A DNA stretch of 64,000 nt from Massilibacteroides sp. Lineage in GTDB: Bacteria > Bacteroidota > Bacteroidia > Bacteroidales > Tannerellaceae. The DNA is taken from NCBI RefSeq assembly GCF_028705895.1, contig NZ_JAQWCQ010000004.1, positions 39,738 to 103,737 on the forward strand, written 5' to 3'. The notes beneath the pieces are model-generated. The model made no database searches. It was not told the DNA's origin and saw only the letters and a program-made list of their open reading frames with translations. The translations under genes were made by a program, and so were the position numbers. This document shows positions 7,666-16,837 of the stretch, in pieces (the stretch's first letter is position 1; every line of letters starts with the position of its first letter).

Positions 7666-9051
7666 TTAAGATTTAGTCTGTACGTTTTTATAGTAAGTAA
7701 ATCGTTTCATAACTTCTTTTACGTAATTTGCTGTTTCCGATCCACGTAAATAACCATGTCGGCATACGGAATCATTGTAAAAGGTCGGTTCGCTTTTTAG
7801 CCGGATATAATCTACAACATTATTCTCCCAGAGAGTTGGACTTTTACCGTATTTAATGGCTAATCTTTGTGCATCATATATATGTCCTATACCGGCATTA
7901 TAAGCAGCTAACGTGAATTTTATTTTTTCTTCAGGATCAGTTATATTCTTCAATCCTTTTCGAAATTCAAGCAGACAGCGTACTGCTGTGTGAATAGCAA
8001 TGTCCGGATCTTGTAGTTCATGCGGACTTATTCCAAAGCCTCTCGCGGTTCCCGGCATTATCCCCATTAATCCTTCTGCTCCTGCCCAGGATACAACATT
8101 CGGATTGAATCTGGACTCCTGATATGCTATTGATGCTAATAATCGCCAGTCCCATCCGATGGATTTTGCATGTTTCTTGAAAGACTCATCAAAACGGGAG
8201 ATGTGTCCGTTTTTGATTTCGGGTGTTTCGGTTATATCCGGCATTTTGCTAAGTTCGAAATATCGTTTCATGGCCGATCTGTAAGCACGTTTACTTGTAT
8301 TATTTGACGACCATTCGTCAATAGCATCAGCCAGACCGTTGTTTTCTTTATTTACCATCCATGAAGATCGTTGCATAAAGCTGATCTTTAATCCAATATT
8401 AATATTCCAGTAGTACGTTTTGTTTAATCGGGCTAAGTTATCGTCACTTACTGTATAAGCTATTTCACCTTTTGATACCATCTCAATCAAATCTTCGGTT
8501 GTAACAGAGTCTTCGTAAACCTCACGAATGATCAGATCTCCTCCCAATTCTTCATTTAAATTTTGCAGGCGTTCGGAATATTTGGAATTTGCTTTTACGT
8601 GTATTTCTTTGCCAATCAGTTCTGTTACATCTTTTAATATCTTATCACCTTTGTTTGCCCGTTGTATTAAAACCTGACTGGTCAATTCTTCGTATCCGCA
8701 TGAAAGCACATCCTTCTTTAATTCATTATTGATAAAAATAGGATAAGCTGCCACATCTGCTTTTCCTGTCTTTATCATCTCGATTAGCTCGGGAACACTT
8801 TCTGCAATAAGGATTGTTAATTTAAGATCTTGAGATTTGGCAAAGTCATGAATCAGGTCATATTCATACCCCATTTCCTGCATTTTATATTGGAAATAGG
8901 AGGTGGAGCCATATAACGTAACCGCTTTGATTTCTCCGGATTCCTTAATCTGATCAAAGGATCGGATACTGATCATTTCAGTATCTTTTCGACCAATGCA
9001 ACCAAACAAAATACTGAAAATGAATAAACAGAGTAATTCCTTCTTTATCAT
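7666..9051 (-). CDS. mltF: Membrane-bound lytic murein transglycosylase F (lipoprotein)
   Basis: MltF cleaves the MurNAc-GlcNAc bond of peptidoglycan with formation of 1,6-anhydro ends. The 461-residue protein has a lipoprotein signal with a lipobox at LFGC (C18). Residues about 35-270 form a periplasmic solute-binding (SBP_bac_3) domain, which in MltF regulates the enzyme. Residues about 290-430 are the SLT lysozyme-like domain, with the catalytic glutamate E312 in AYQESRFNP and the GLMGIMPGTA and LAAYNAGIGH motifs. It starts 12 bases after the rlmD stop on the same strand, so the two probably share a transcript. Confidence 0.92.
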   Translation of the reverse strand: MIKKELLCLFIFSILFGCIGRKDTEMISIRSFDQIKESGEIKAVTLYGSTSYFQYKMQEMGYEYDLIHDFAKSQDLKLTILIAESVPELIEMIKTGKADVAAYPIFINNELKKDVLSCGYEELTSQVLIQRANKGDKILKDVTELIGKEIHVKANSKYSERLQNLNEELGGDLIIREVYEDSVTTEDLIEMVSKGEIAYTVSDDNLARLNKTYYWNINIGLKISFMQRSSWMVNKENNGLADAIDEWSSNNTSKRAYRSAMKRYFELSKMPDITETPEIKNGHISRFDESFKKHAKSIGWDWRLLASIAYQESRFNPNVVSWAGAEGLMGIMPGTARGFGISPHELQDPDIAIHTAVRCLLEFRKGLKNITDPEEKIKFTLAAYNAGIGHIYDAQRLAIKYGKSPTLWENNVVDYIRLKSEPTFYNDSVCRHGYLRGSETANYVKEVMKRFTYYKNVQTKS

Positions 9052-9063
9052 GAGAGAGAATTC

Positions 9064-10476
9064 TTATTTTTTTACCAAAAGCACTACATTTTCCACGTGA
9101 TGGGTATGAGGAAACATATCTACAGGTCTTACTTTCTTAACAGAATATTTTACGCTAAGAAGATTCAGGTCACGGGCTTGTGTTGCCGGGTTACAACTTA
9201 CATAGACAATCCTTTCCGGTTCTGCGTTTAGGATCGTATTTATTACATCATCGTGCATTCCGGCGCGTGGAGGGTCTGTAATAATAACATCGGGTTGTCC
9301 GTTTTGTTTGATAAAATCTTCTACTAAGATATCTTTCATGTCTCCTGCGTAAAAAGATGTATTTTCTATTCCGTTTATGGATGAATTAACTTTAGCATCT
9401 TCTATCGCTTCCGGGACATATTCTATTCCGATTACCTTCTTTGCCTGGCGAGAGACGAAATTCGCAATAGTTCCGGTTCCTGTATAAAGGTCATATACGA
9501 TTTCATTACCGGTTAGACCGGCAAATTCACGGGCTATCTTATATAAATTATAAGCTTGTTCACTGTTTGTCTGGTAGAATGATTTGGCACCGACCTTAAA
9601 TTTTAGCCCTTCCATTTCTTCAAGCATGTGATCCCTTCCGGCAAAAACATGTATTTCCTGATCTGTGATTGTGTCATTGCATTTCTCGTTTATGACATAT
9701 AATAACGAGGTGATTTCCGGGAATTGTTCTTGTATATAAGATAATAAAGCTTCCCGTTTCTCTTTGTCTTCATAATAAAAGACTACAACAACCATTAAAT
9801 CCCCTGTAGAGGAGTTTCGTATCATCAGCGTGCGAATGAATCCTTCCTGATTGCGAAGATCGAAGAATGGATATCCTTCATGCGAGAGACAGAAGGCCTT
9901 AATTGCCAAACGTACTCTATTGGATACCTCACTCTGTAGCCAACACTTATTAATATCTAAGACCTTATCAAACATACCGGGTATATGGAATCCGGCAGCA
10001 TTCATGCAATCAAACGTAGCGCCTGATCTTACTTCTTCATCTGTCAGCCATTTCTTATTTGAAAAGGTAAACTCCAGTTTATTCCGATAGAAGGTGGTGC
10101 GTTCTGAACCGAGGATCGGTAAAACTTCTTCCATTTCAACTTTTCCGATTCGGGTGAGGTTGTCAAGCACCTGTTGGTTTTTATATTTTAATTGTTCTGA
10201 GTAGGGTAGGTGCTGCCATTTGCAACCGCCGCAAACTCCAAAATGTTCACAAAAAGGCTCAACTCGTTGAGGTGAATATTCATGAAAATGGACTACGCGC
10301 CCTTCGGCATAACTGTTTTTCTTTCTTGTTAATTGGATATCAACTACATCTCCGGGTGCGACATAGGGAATAAATACCACATAATCATTTACTTTCGCTA
10401 TTGCTTTACCTTCAGCTGCAACACCCGTAATCATTACCTTCTCTAACAGAGGTAATTGCTTCTTTCTCTTTGCCAA
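9064..10476 (-). CDS. rlmD: 23S rRNA (uracil-C5)-methyltransferase, RlmD/RumA family
   Basis: The enzyme forms m5U in 23S rRNA using SAM. Domain order is a TRAM beta-barrel (about residues 8-65), four cluster-type cysteines in CEHFGVCGGC and downstream, then a Rossmann methyltransferase domain with DLYTGTGTIANF, the ITDPPRAGMH motif and the nucleophile cysteine in YVSCNPATQARD. The track starts at a TTG at 10506, but that codon sits inside a TACATTTG promoter box. The TTG at 10476 begins LAKRKKQLPLLEKV, which lines up with the usual family start MxRKKKxLPLLEKV, so I place the start there (470 residues). mltF follows 12 bases downstream. Confidence 0.9.
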   Translation of the reverse strand: MAKRKKQLPLLEKVMITGVAAEGKAIAKVNDYVVFIPYVAPGDVVDIQLTRKKNSYAEGRVVHFHEYSPQRVEPFCEHFGVCGGCKWQHLPYSEQLKYKNQQVLDNLTRIGKVEMEEVLPILGSERTTFYRNKLEFTFSNKKWLTDEEVRSGATFDCMNAAGFHIPGMFDKVLDINKCWLQSEVSNRVRLAIKAFCLSHEGYPFFDLRNQEGFIRTLMIRNSSTGDLMVVVVFYYEDKEKREALLSYIQEQFPEITSLLYVINEKCNDTITDQEIHVFAGRDHMLEEMEGLKFKVGAKSFYQTNSEQAYNLYKIAREFAGLTGNEIVYDLYTGTGTIANFVSRQAKKVIGIEYVPEAIEDAKVNSSINGIENTSFYAGDMKDILVEDFIKQNGQPDVIITDPPRAGMHDDVINTILNAEPERIVYVSCNPATQARDLNLLSVKYSVKKVRPVDMFPHTHHVENVVLLVKK

Positions 10477-10503
10477 TTTGTTTACATTTAAATTTTCGCC
10501 ACA

Positions 10504-10511
10504 CAAATGTA
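10504..10511 (-). promoter_or_regulatory. -7 box of the rlmD-mltF transcript
   Basis: On the minus strand this reads TACATTTG, an exact TAnnTTTG match. It overlaps the TTG that the ORF track uses as the rlmD start, so translation must begin further downstream. No good -33 partner is visible. Confidence 0.45.
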
Positions 10512-10598
10512 CATATTTAGTTTATAACATAATACAGGATAGTTGTAAAACACAAATTTTCAGCTTCATTCCCTATTCCTAATAAACATTAAATAGCA

Positions 10599-10606
10599 TA
10601 TATTTG
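10599..10606 (+). promoter_or_regulatory. -7 box of ppdK
   Basis: TATATTTG matches TAnnTTTG exactly and lies about 52 bases before the ppdK ATG. No clear -33 TTTG is seen. With the rlmD box it makes a compact divergent promoter region. Confidence 0.45.
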
Positions 10607-10658
10607 CGCAAGTGTAATGTCGAGATTGCAAAATGAATCTAATAATAACTGTTTGATT

Positions 10659-13376
10659 ATGGAAAAGAAAAGAGTGTACACCTTTGGGAATGGAAAGGCC
10701 GAAGGGAAAGCGGATATGAAAAATCTGCTGGGTGGCAAAGGGGCAAATCTTGCCGAAATGAATTTGATAGGAGTACCGGTTCCTCCGGGTTTTACAATTA
10801 CCACTGATGTTTGCGCGGAGTATTTTGATCTTGGTAAGGATAAAGTTGTAGAATTATTGACCAATGAAGTTGAAAATGCTGTAACCAATATAGAACAATT
10901 AATGAATTCTAAATTCGGTGACGTTGACAATCCTCTATTAGTCTCTGTACGCTCTGGTGCACGTGCATCCATGCCCGGTATGATGGATACAATCCTGAAC
11001 TTAGGATTGAATGATGAGGTAGTGGAAGGTCTGATTCGTAAAACCGGTAACGCTCGTTTCGCATGGGATTCGTACCGTCGTTTTGTACAAATGTATGGTG
11101 ACGTAGTTCTGGGAATGAAACCAGAAGATAAAGAAGCGATTGATCCGTTTGAAGAAATTATTGAAGAGGTTAAGGAAGAAAAAGGAGTAAAGTTAGACAA
11201 TGAATTAACTGTTGACGACCTGAAAGAATTGGTTGTAAGATTCAAAGCGGCAGTAAAGAAACAAACAGGTCAGGATTTTCCTACTTGTGCTTATGAGCAA
11301 CTTTGGGGAGCTATCTGTGCCGTGTTTGATTCCTGGATGAATGATCGTGCTATTTTGTATCGTAAAATGGAAGGAATACCTGCAGAATGGGGTACGGCAG
11401 TTAATGTTCAGGCGATGGTATTTGGTAATATGGGAGATTCTTCTGCCACGGGGGTTTGTTTTTCTCGGGATGCCGGTAATGGTGAGGATCTGTTTAATGG
11501 TGAATACCTGATTAATGCGCAAGGGGAGGATGTTGTGGCCGGAATCCGTACTCCTCAGCAGATTACTAAAATCGGTTCACAACGTTGGGCTGAGCGTGCA
11601 AGTATTTCTGAAGAAGAACGTGCCGCTAAATATCCGTCCATGGAAGAGGCTATGCCGGCAGTATATAAGGAATTAGATGCAATTCAGACAAAACTGGAAA
11701 ACCATTATCGGGATATGCAGGATATGGAATTTACGGTTCAGGAAGGAAAACTTTGGTTCTTGCAGACTCGTAGTGGTAAACGTACCGGGTTTGCTATGGT
11801 GAAAATTGCCATGGATTTATTGAAACAGGGTATGATTGATGAGAAAACAGCGCTTAATCGTGTTGAACCTAATAAGTTGGATGAACTACTACACCCTGTT
11901 TTCGATAAAAAAGCTTTATCAAAAGCCAAAGTTCTGGTAAAAGGATTACCTGCTTCTCCGGGTGCTGCAACGGGACAGATCGTGTTTTTTGCGCATGATG
12001 CTACGGAATGGGCGGAAGATGGACGTAAGGTTGTGTTAGTACGTATTGAGACCTCTCCTGAAGATTTGGCCGGTATGGCGGTTGCAGAGGGTATTCTGAC
12101 TGCTCGTGGAGGTATGACTTCTCACGCGGCTGTTGTTGCTCGCGGTATGGGTAAATGCTGTGTGTCGGGAGCCGGAGGGTTAAATATAGATTATAAGAAG
12201 AAAACAATAGAGATAGATGGTAAAGTTCTGAAGGAAGGTGACTTTATTTCTATCAATGGTACAACCGGAGAGGTGTATGACGGAAAAGTCGAAACGATAG
12301 CGGCTGAAGTGTCAGGTGATTTCGATGATCTGATGAAATTGGCCGACAAATATACTAAGCTACAGGTAAGAACAAATGCAGACACGCCGCATGACGCAGA
12401 AATTGCCCGTAAGTTTGGCGCAGTAGGTATCGGATTGTGCCGTACGGAGCATATGTTCTTTGAAGGTGAAAAGATTAAAGCTATGCGTGAGATGATCTTG
12501 GCTGAAAATGCGGAAGGTCGTAAGAAAGCATTAGCAAAGATTCTACCTTACCAACAAGCCGACTTTAAAGGTATATTTAAGGCAATGGGTGGTTTCCCTG
12601 TGACTGTTCGTCTTCTTGATCCTCCCTTGCACGAGTTTGTTCCCCACGATCTGAAAGGTCAGGAAGATATGGCTAAAGCGATGGGCGTGTCTATCGAAGT
12701 GATTCAACAACGTGTTAATTCGTTGAGCGAACAAAATCCTATGTTAGGTCATCGTGGTTGTCGTTTGGGGAATACATATCCTGAAATAACTGAAATGCAG
12801 ACGCGTGCTATATTGGGAGCTGCACTTGAGCTGAAGAAGGAAGGTATAGTGTCTAAACCTGAAATAATGGTTCCTTTGACGGGTATTCTATATGAGTTTA
12901 AGGAACAGGAAGCTGTCATTCGTAAAACGGCCGAAACCTTATTTGCTGAAAAGGGAGATCGTATTGAATACCATGTTGGAACAATGATTGAAATTCCTCG
13001 TGCAGCCTTGACAGCTGATCGTATTGCTTCTTCTGCAGAGTTCTTCTCTTTCGGAACGAACGACTTAACTCAGATGACTTTCGGTTATTCACGTGATGAT
13101 ATTGCGTCCTTCTTGCCTGTATATCTGGAAAAGAAGATTCTGAAAGTCGATCCATTCCAGGTTTTAGATCAAAAAGGGGTAGGGCAATTGGTTCGTATGG
13201 CTACAGAAAAAGGCCGATCAATCCGTCCTGATCTGAAATGTGGTATTTGTGGCGAACATGGAGGTGAACCATCTTCTGTTAAGTTCTGCCATCGCGTTGG
13301 TCTGAACTACGTATCTTGTTCTCCCTTCCGTGTGCCTATTGCTCGCTTGGCGGCAGCGCAAGCAGCTATTGAATAA
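10659..13376 (+). CDS. ppdK: Pyruvate, phosphate dikinase
   Basis: PPDK interconverts pyruvate + ATP + Pi with PEP + AMP + PPi in the cytoplasm. In Bacteroidales it is thought to link PEP and pyruvate in glycolysis or gluconeogenesis. The track begins at 10617 (MSRLQNESNN), but the family start is MEKKRVYTFGNG at 10659, giving 905 residues, which is the normal length. The N-terminal ATP-grasp domain carries LLGGKGANLAEM. The phosphohistidine domain has the catalytic histidine in GGMTSHAAVVARGMGK. The C-terminal PEP-binding barrel has GIGLCRTEHMFF, FGTNDLTQMTFGYSRDD and the cysteine motif CGICGEHGG. It is followed by a strong terminator and looks monocistronic. Confidence 0.97.
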   Translation: MEKKRVYTFGNGKAEGKADMKNLLGGKGANLAEMNLIGVPVPPGFTITTDVCAEYFDLGKDKVVELLTNEVENAVTNIEQLMNSKFGDVDNPLLVSVRSGARASMPGMMDTILNLGLNDEVVEGLIRKTGNARFAWDSYRRFVQMYGDVVLGMKPEDKEAIDPFEEIIEEVKEEKGVKLDNELTVDDLKELVVRFKAAVKKQTGQDFPTCAYEQLWGAICAVFDSWMNDRAILYRKMEGIPAEWGTAVNVQAMVFGNMGDSSATGVCFSRDAGNGEDLFNGEYLINAQGEDVVAGIRTPQQITKIGSQRWAERASISEEERAAKYPSMEEAMPAVYKELDAIQTKLENHYRDMQDMEFTVQEGKLWFLQTRSGKRTGFAMVKIAMDLLKQGMIDEKTALNRVEPNKLDELLHPVFDKKALSKAKVLVKGLPASPGAATGQIVFFAHDATEWAEDGRKVVLVRIETSPEDLAGMAVAEGILTARGGMTSHAAVVARGMGKCCVSGAGGLNIDYKKKTIEIDGKVLKEGDFISINGTTGEVYDGKVETIAAEVSGDFDDLMKLADKYTKLQVRTNADTPHDAEIARKFGAVGIGLCRTEHMFFEGEKIKAMREMILAENAEGRKKALAKILPYQQADFKGIFKAMGGFPVTVRLLDPPLHEFVPHDLKGQEDMAKAMGVSIEVIQQRVNSLSEQNPMLGHRGCRLGNTYPEITEMQTRAILGAALELKKEGIVSKPEIMVPLTGILYEFKEQEAVIRKTAETLFAEKGDRIEYHVGTMIEIPRAALTADRIASSAEFFSFGTNDLTQMTFGYSRDDIASFLPVYLEKKILKVDPFQVLDQKGVGQLVRMATEKGRSIRPDLKCGICGEHGGEPSSVKFCHRVGLNYVSCSPFRVPIARLAAAQAAIE

Positions 13377-13423
13377 TATATTGGTTGACACAGAGATAAT
13401 ATACTCTGCAATATTCTAATTAT

Positions 13424-13461
13424 ACAAAATCCCGGTGTTGAATCCGGGATTTTGTGTTTTT
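13424..13461 (+). terminator. Intrinsic terminator of ppdK
   Basis: ACAAAATCCCGG (13424-13435) pairs perfectly over 12 bp with CCGGGATTTTGT (13444-13455), with an 8-base loop and then GTTTTT. Confidence 0.88.
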
Positions 13462-13561
13462 AAGATCTTCATTAATTGTATTGTTATCGCAAATTAACGT
13501 TGACTATACTTTTATTAACTCAAACAGCATTTAAGTTTGTTTTTCAATAATAAATGACTCG

Positions 13562-16000
13562 ATGATGACGAAGCGTCAAATTCTTTTCTCCATTTGTTTT
13601 TTAATCTCAGTATTTCCTCTTTTCGCCCAAAAAATTAAAGGACGTATTACGGATCTATCCGGACAACCTATCCCTGGTAGTACAGTATATATTCGTGAGA
13701 CCATGCAGGGTATTGTTTGTAATGAAGACGGAGCATTCCAGATTAATATGGAGGTGGGAGATTATTGGGTTGAATTTCGTTCTTTGGGTTATGAAACGGA
13801 GCAAAAGAAAATTCATGTTTCTGATAGCGAAGAGGTTGTTGTGGAAGTAATACTGAAAGAAAAATCGTTTTCTTTAGGAGAAGTAGTCGTGACCGGTGAT
13901 GAGGATCCCGCTTATGAAATTATGCGACAGGCCATCGCCAAAGCTCCATTCCACGCCCAACAAATCAAATCATACCATTCTGAGGTTTATCAGAAAGTGA
14001 AGCTTAAGTTGCTTGCACTACCTAAAATACCCGGGATGAAAATGGAAACGGATGACGGAATAAATCTGAATGACTATAAGAATAAGTTGTTTATGCAGGA
14101 GTCATTTAATGAAATCCGGTTTACCACACCGGATAAATATGAACAGACGGTAAAGGGTTTTAGCAGTACTATCCCGGATAATATGAATCCAGAAGAAGTA
14201 TTTCGGATAACGAAGAGTTCCTTGTATCAGCCTACTTTTGCCGGATTGACTTCCCCCTTACATCCTAAAGCTTTTTCTTATTATCGTTTTCGTTACGACG
14301 GTTTTCTTGAAGAAGATGGCCAGGTGATTAATAAAATCCGGATCATTCCGAAATTAAACGACCCCTTATTTGTTTCCGGTTATATCTATATTGCCGATGA
14401 TGAATGGAATATTCGTTTTGCAGAACTTCATCAAAAAGTGATGGGTTCTACTCAGATTTACACGATTACATATGATCCTGTGGCTGAATCGATTTATTTG
14501 CCAACTACTTATCAGATAGAGTCGGCTATCAGCCTGATGGGAGTGAAAGCAGAAGCAAGTTATCTTTCTTCCACTAAATTTATCGACGTATTGCAGAACG
14601 ATTCGATTATCCTCCAGGAGAAAAAGAAGAAAGAAAAACGCAGTTTGGAAATAAAACCGGATACAGCTTATGTCGTAAAATCGGATTCTTTGGCAAAATC
14701 CCGCGATTCTATTTTCTGGGACGAAATAAGAACACTGCCGCTTTCAAAAGACGAACTGTTGAGCTACAAGAGAAAAGATTCTATTCAGGCTTTTACTGAT
14801 TCAATACGGAAGAATTATCATAACACTAAGTTTGAATTAAAGAGTTTGCTGGACGGGGGAAAGATAGGAGGAGACTCAACTCTTTTCTCTCTTAATTACG
14901 GTGGTTTACTTCGTATTATACCGGAATATAATTTTGTGGACGGCTTCTGGCTTGGGCAACGCTTTGATTTGGGTATCAATATTAATAAACACCGGCCGCT
15001 TCATTTTATTCCTTCAATTTACTATGTTACTTCTCGTAAACGTGTTCTTTGGGAAGGGGTGTTAACATTGGGTTATGCACCGCGACGTTTAGGAAAGGTA
15101 GAATTGTCGGCAGGAAGTACAACGAGCGATTATAATCCGGAAGGTGCATTGCGGATTGAGAATGCATTAAACTCCTTTTTATGGGGTAGGAATCGTTCTA
15201 TGTTGTACCAGAACGATTATATTCGAATGAAAAATAAAATAGAATTAGCGCATGCCCTACGTTTAACAGTAGAAGTGGATCTGTCTAAAAGGCGCAGTCT
15301 GGAGAATACAACTTCGAATGTCCTGTTCGCAAAGAAAGATAGAATAACTTCTAATTTAGTGACAGATTCACATTTTGACCGTGTCCGTTACGATCTTGGT
15401 TTGGAATATACCTTTAATCAATATTACGAATTTTATGATGGACGAAAAATTTATCGACGAACCAACTCTCCGACAATAGGTCTCTCTTTCAGTCAGAATC
15501 ATCCGATGAACAATTCAGATAATAAAAGATCCCAATTTCTGGAAGCCAACATAAAGCAGTCTGTGAAAACCGGACTGTTCAGTACTTTTCTCTACTCTTT
15601 GAACGCCGGAACTTTTCTTGGTTCTCGTCAACAAATGAATTTTGCCGATTATAAACATTTCAATACTTCTGATCTGATGTTTACCGGTAAAAATAGTTTT
15701 GATTCGTATATGTTGCTGGACTACTACACCCATTCCACTAACGAGCATTGGGTAGCAGGCAACGTAAATTACTATAGTCAATATATCCTGTTAAAACGTC
15801 TTCCTTTTTTGCAGGGAAAAGTTTTTGGTGAAACCATTGGTGCTAAATATTTATATACTCCCAATAAAAAAAATTATATGGAAGTAGGCTATTCGGTTGG
15901 CTTGGGGAAGTTGTTGAATATTGGTGTTTTCAGCTCGTTTAATGATTTGAAATATGACAAAATCGGTGTGAGATTTGCAATAGACCTTAGTGCTTTTTAG
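13562..16000 (+). CDS. DUF5686/carboxypeptidase-regulatory-like outer-membrane protein
   Basis: The 812-residue protein has a signal peptide ending PLFAQ. Residues about 22-105 form a CarboxypepD_reg-like beta-sandwich (IKGRITDLSGQPIPGSTVYI ending in LGEVVVTGDEDPAYEIM). The rest is the DUF5686 region, predicted as a beta-rich C-terminal barrel with aromatic-rich strands and a final VRFAIDLSAF, typical of an outer-membrane barrel ending in an aromatic residue. It resembles TonB-dependent receptors in its N-terminal domain but has no plug domain. The function of DUF5686 proteins is not established. It has its own transcript after the ppdK terminator. ATG codons at 13562 and 13565 are both possible starts. 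Confidence 0.8.
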   Translation: MMTKRQILFSICFLISVFPLFAQKIKGRITDLSGQPIPGSTVYIRETMQGIVCNEDGAFQINMEVGDYWVEFRSLGYETEQKKIHVSDSEEVVVEVILKEKSFSLGEVVVTGDEDPAYEIMRQAIAKAPFHAQQIKSYHSEVYQKVKLKLLALPKIPGMKMETDDGINLNDYKNKLFMQESFNEIRFTTPDKYEQTVKGFSSTIPDNMNPEEVFRITKSSLYQPTFAGLTSPLHPKAFSYYRFRYDGFLEEDGQVINKIRIIPKLNDPLFVSGYIYIADDEWNIRFAELHQKVMGSTQIYTITYDPVAESIYLPTTYQIESAISLMGVKAEASYLSSTKFIDVLQNDSIILQEKKKKEKRSLEIKPDTAYVVKSDSLAKSRDSIFWDEIRTLPLSKDELLSYKRKDSIQAFTDSIRKNYHNTKFELKSLLDGGKIGGDSTLFSLNYGGLLRIIPEYNFVDGFWLGQRFDLGININKHRPLHFIPSIYYVTSRKRVLWEGVLTLGYAPRRLGKVELSAGSTTSDYNPEGALRIENALNSFLWGRNRSMLYQNDYIRMKNKIELAHALRLTVEVDLSKRRSLENTTSNVLFAKKDRITSNLVTDSHFDRVRYDLGLEYTFNQYYEFYDGRKIYRRTNSPTIGLSFSQNHPMNNSDNKRSQFLEANIKQSVKTGLFSTFLYSLNAGTFLGSRQQMNFADYKHFNTSDLMFTGKNSFDSYMLLDYYTHSTNEHWVAGNVNYYSQYILLKRLPFLQGKVFGETIGAKYLYTPNKKNYMEVGYSVGLGKLLNIGVFSSFNDLKYDKIGVRFAIDLSAF

Positions 16001-16037
16001 AAAAATAACCATGGGGTAAAAGCAAAAAAGTAGTCTT

Positions 16038-16451
16038 TCAAACCTGCGGATGAACAACGCAAAAAGTGCCGGAGGCCTTGCACACAAGTTTCCCGTCACA
16101 ATAAATTTCACATTCACTGAAGTGAATATTTCTTCCCGGTTTGATCACAAATCCTTTCGCTATCAGTTCGTCTCCCCAAGCTGCACGGAGAAAGGATGTC
16201 TTTAATTCAGCTGTTAAAACGTCTTTCTCTGTTGGAGTCATCGTATAAGCTGCAAAACCGGCAACCGTATCTGCTAAAGAAGCCAATACTCCGCCATGAA
16301 TAACTCCGCTATATTGCTTGAATTCAGGTTTTAGTGTCATCTTTGCTTCGATAGCTCCATCTTCAATGGAGGTAAACTTTACGCCTAAATGACGTACAAA
16401 AGGATTACTTTCAGCGCGTGAGATTATCTTTTCTTTTATTTCTTCGTTCAT
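16038..16451 (-). CDS. PaaI-like hotdog-fold thioesterase
   Basis: A small acyl-CoA thioesterase of the PaaI/4HBT hotdog family. The signature is YSGVIHGGVLASLADTVAGF, containing the HGG turn and the conserved aspartate at the start of the long helix. The beta-strands TAELKTSFLRAAW and LIAKGFVIKPGRNI follow. The track starts at 16487, but the first 12 residues (MPDCKIMIQKIN) do not look like the family. The ATG at 16451 gives MNEEIKEKIISRAESNPFV, 137 residues, which fits; ATG 16469 is an alternative. The substrate cannot be told from sequence. It diverges from the tolC operon across a 386-base gap. Confidence 0.8.
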   Translation of the reverse strand: MNEEIKEKIISRAESNPFVRHLGVKFTSIEDGAIEAKMTLKPEFKQYSGVIHGGVLASLADTVAGFAAYTMTPTEKDVLTAELKTSFLRAAWGDELIAKGFVIKPGRNIHFSECEIYCDGKLVCKASGTFCVVHPQV

Positions 16452-16611
16452 GTTTATTTTTTGAATCATGATTTTACAATCCGGCATTATTAGTCGAATT
16501 GTCTAATTAAGCTCCGAATTTAGCAAAAAACGTGTGGAAAAGAGTATATCGGCCCCAAAAAAGGTCAGCATTCTAATCTGGATTAAAGGTCACCCCAGAG
16601 GCATTTTTTGC

Positions 16612-16670
16612 AAAGAGTATAGTCTTTGAAGAAAAAGAGTATAGTCTTTCCCTCCAAAGACTCTACTCTT
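16612..16670. repeat. Three 22-bp-phased copies of a near-palindromic 16-mer
   Basis: AAAGAGTATAGTCTTT occurs at 16612-16627 and again at 16634-16649. A third, inverted-type copy (AAAGACTCTACTCTT) lies at 16656-16670. The starts are exactly 22 bp apart, two turns of the helix. The rest of the 16452-16800 gap is AT-rich and non-coding, apart from the inverted repeat and promoter listed separately. Confidence 0.7.
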
Positions 16671-16723
16671 GTCTTTGGTGAGTGCTTTAGTCTTCTTGAT
16701 ATGATCGTTGTCAAAAAACTATA

Positions 16724-16752
16724 CAATAGTGTCAAAAAAATGGACACTATTG
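16724..16752. promoter_or_regulatory. 10-bp perfect inverted repeat, candidate enhancer-binding site
   Basis: CAATAGTGTC (16724-16733) and GACACTATTG (16743-16752) are exact reverse complements with a 9-base spacer. A further half site, GTTGTCAAAAAACTATA, lies just upstream. The TGTC/GACA arms resemble sites of sigma-54-activator response regulators, and the site lies about 50 bases upstream of a sigma-54-like promoter. Confidence 0.55.
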
Positions 16753-16800
16753 AAATTTTGCTGTTTTGTTAATTATTTGATTTATAGATGCTTTGTCGTT

Positions 16801-16817
16801 TTGGCACGGGCTTTGGA
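16801..16817 (+). promoter_or_regulatory. Sigma-54-like promoter of the TolC-ABC export operon
   Basis: TTGGCACGGGCTTTGGA carries the -24 element TTGGCACG and, 12 bases on (GG 16803-16804 to GG 16815-16816), a -12 element TTTGG where the consensus is TTGC. The spacing is exact and the -24 half is perfect. A start near 16828 would leave only a short leader with AAGGAG (16824-16829) as ribosome site, so the site may be shifted or the leader very short. Confidence 0.55.
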
Positions 16818-16837
16818 TTAAATAAGGAGTAAGGCAA

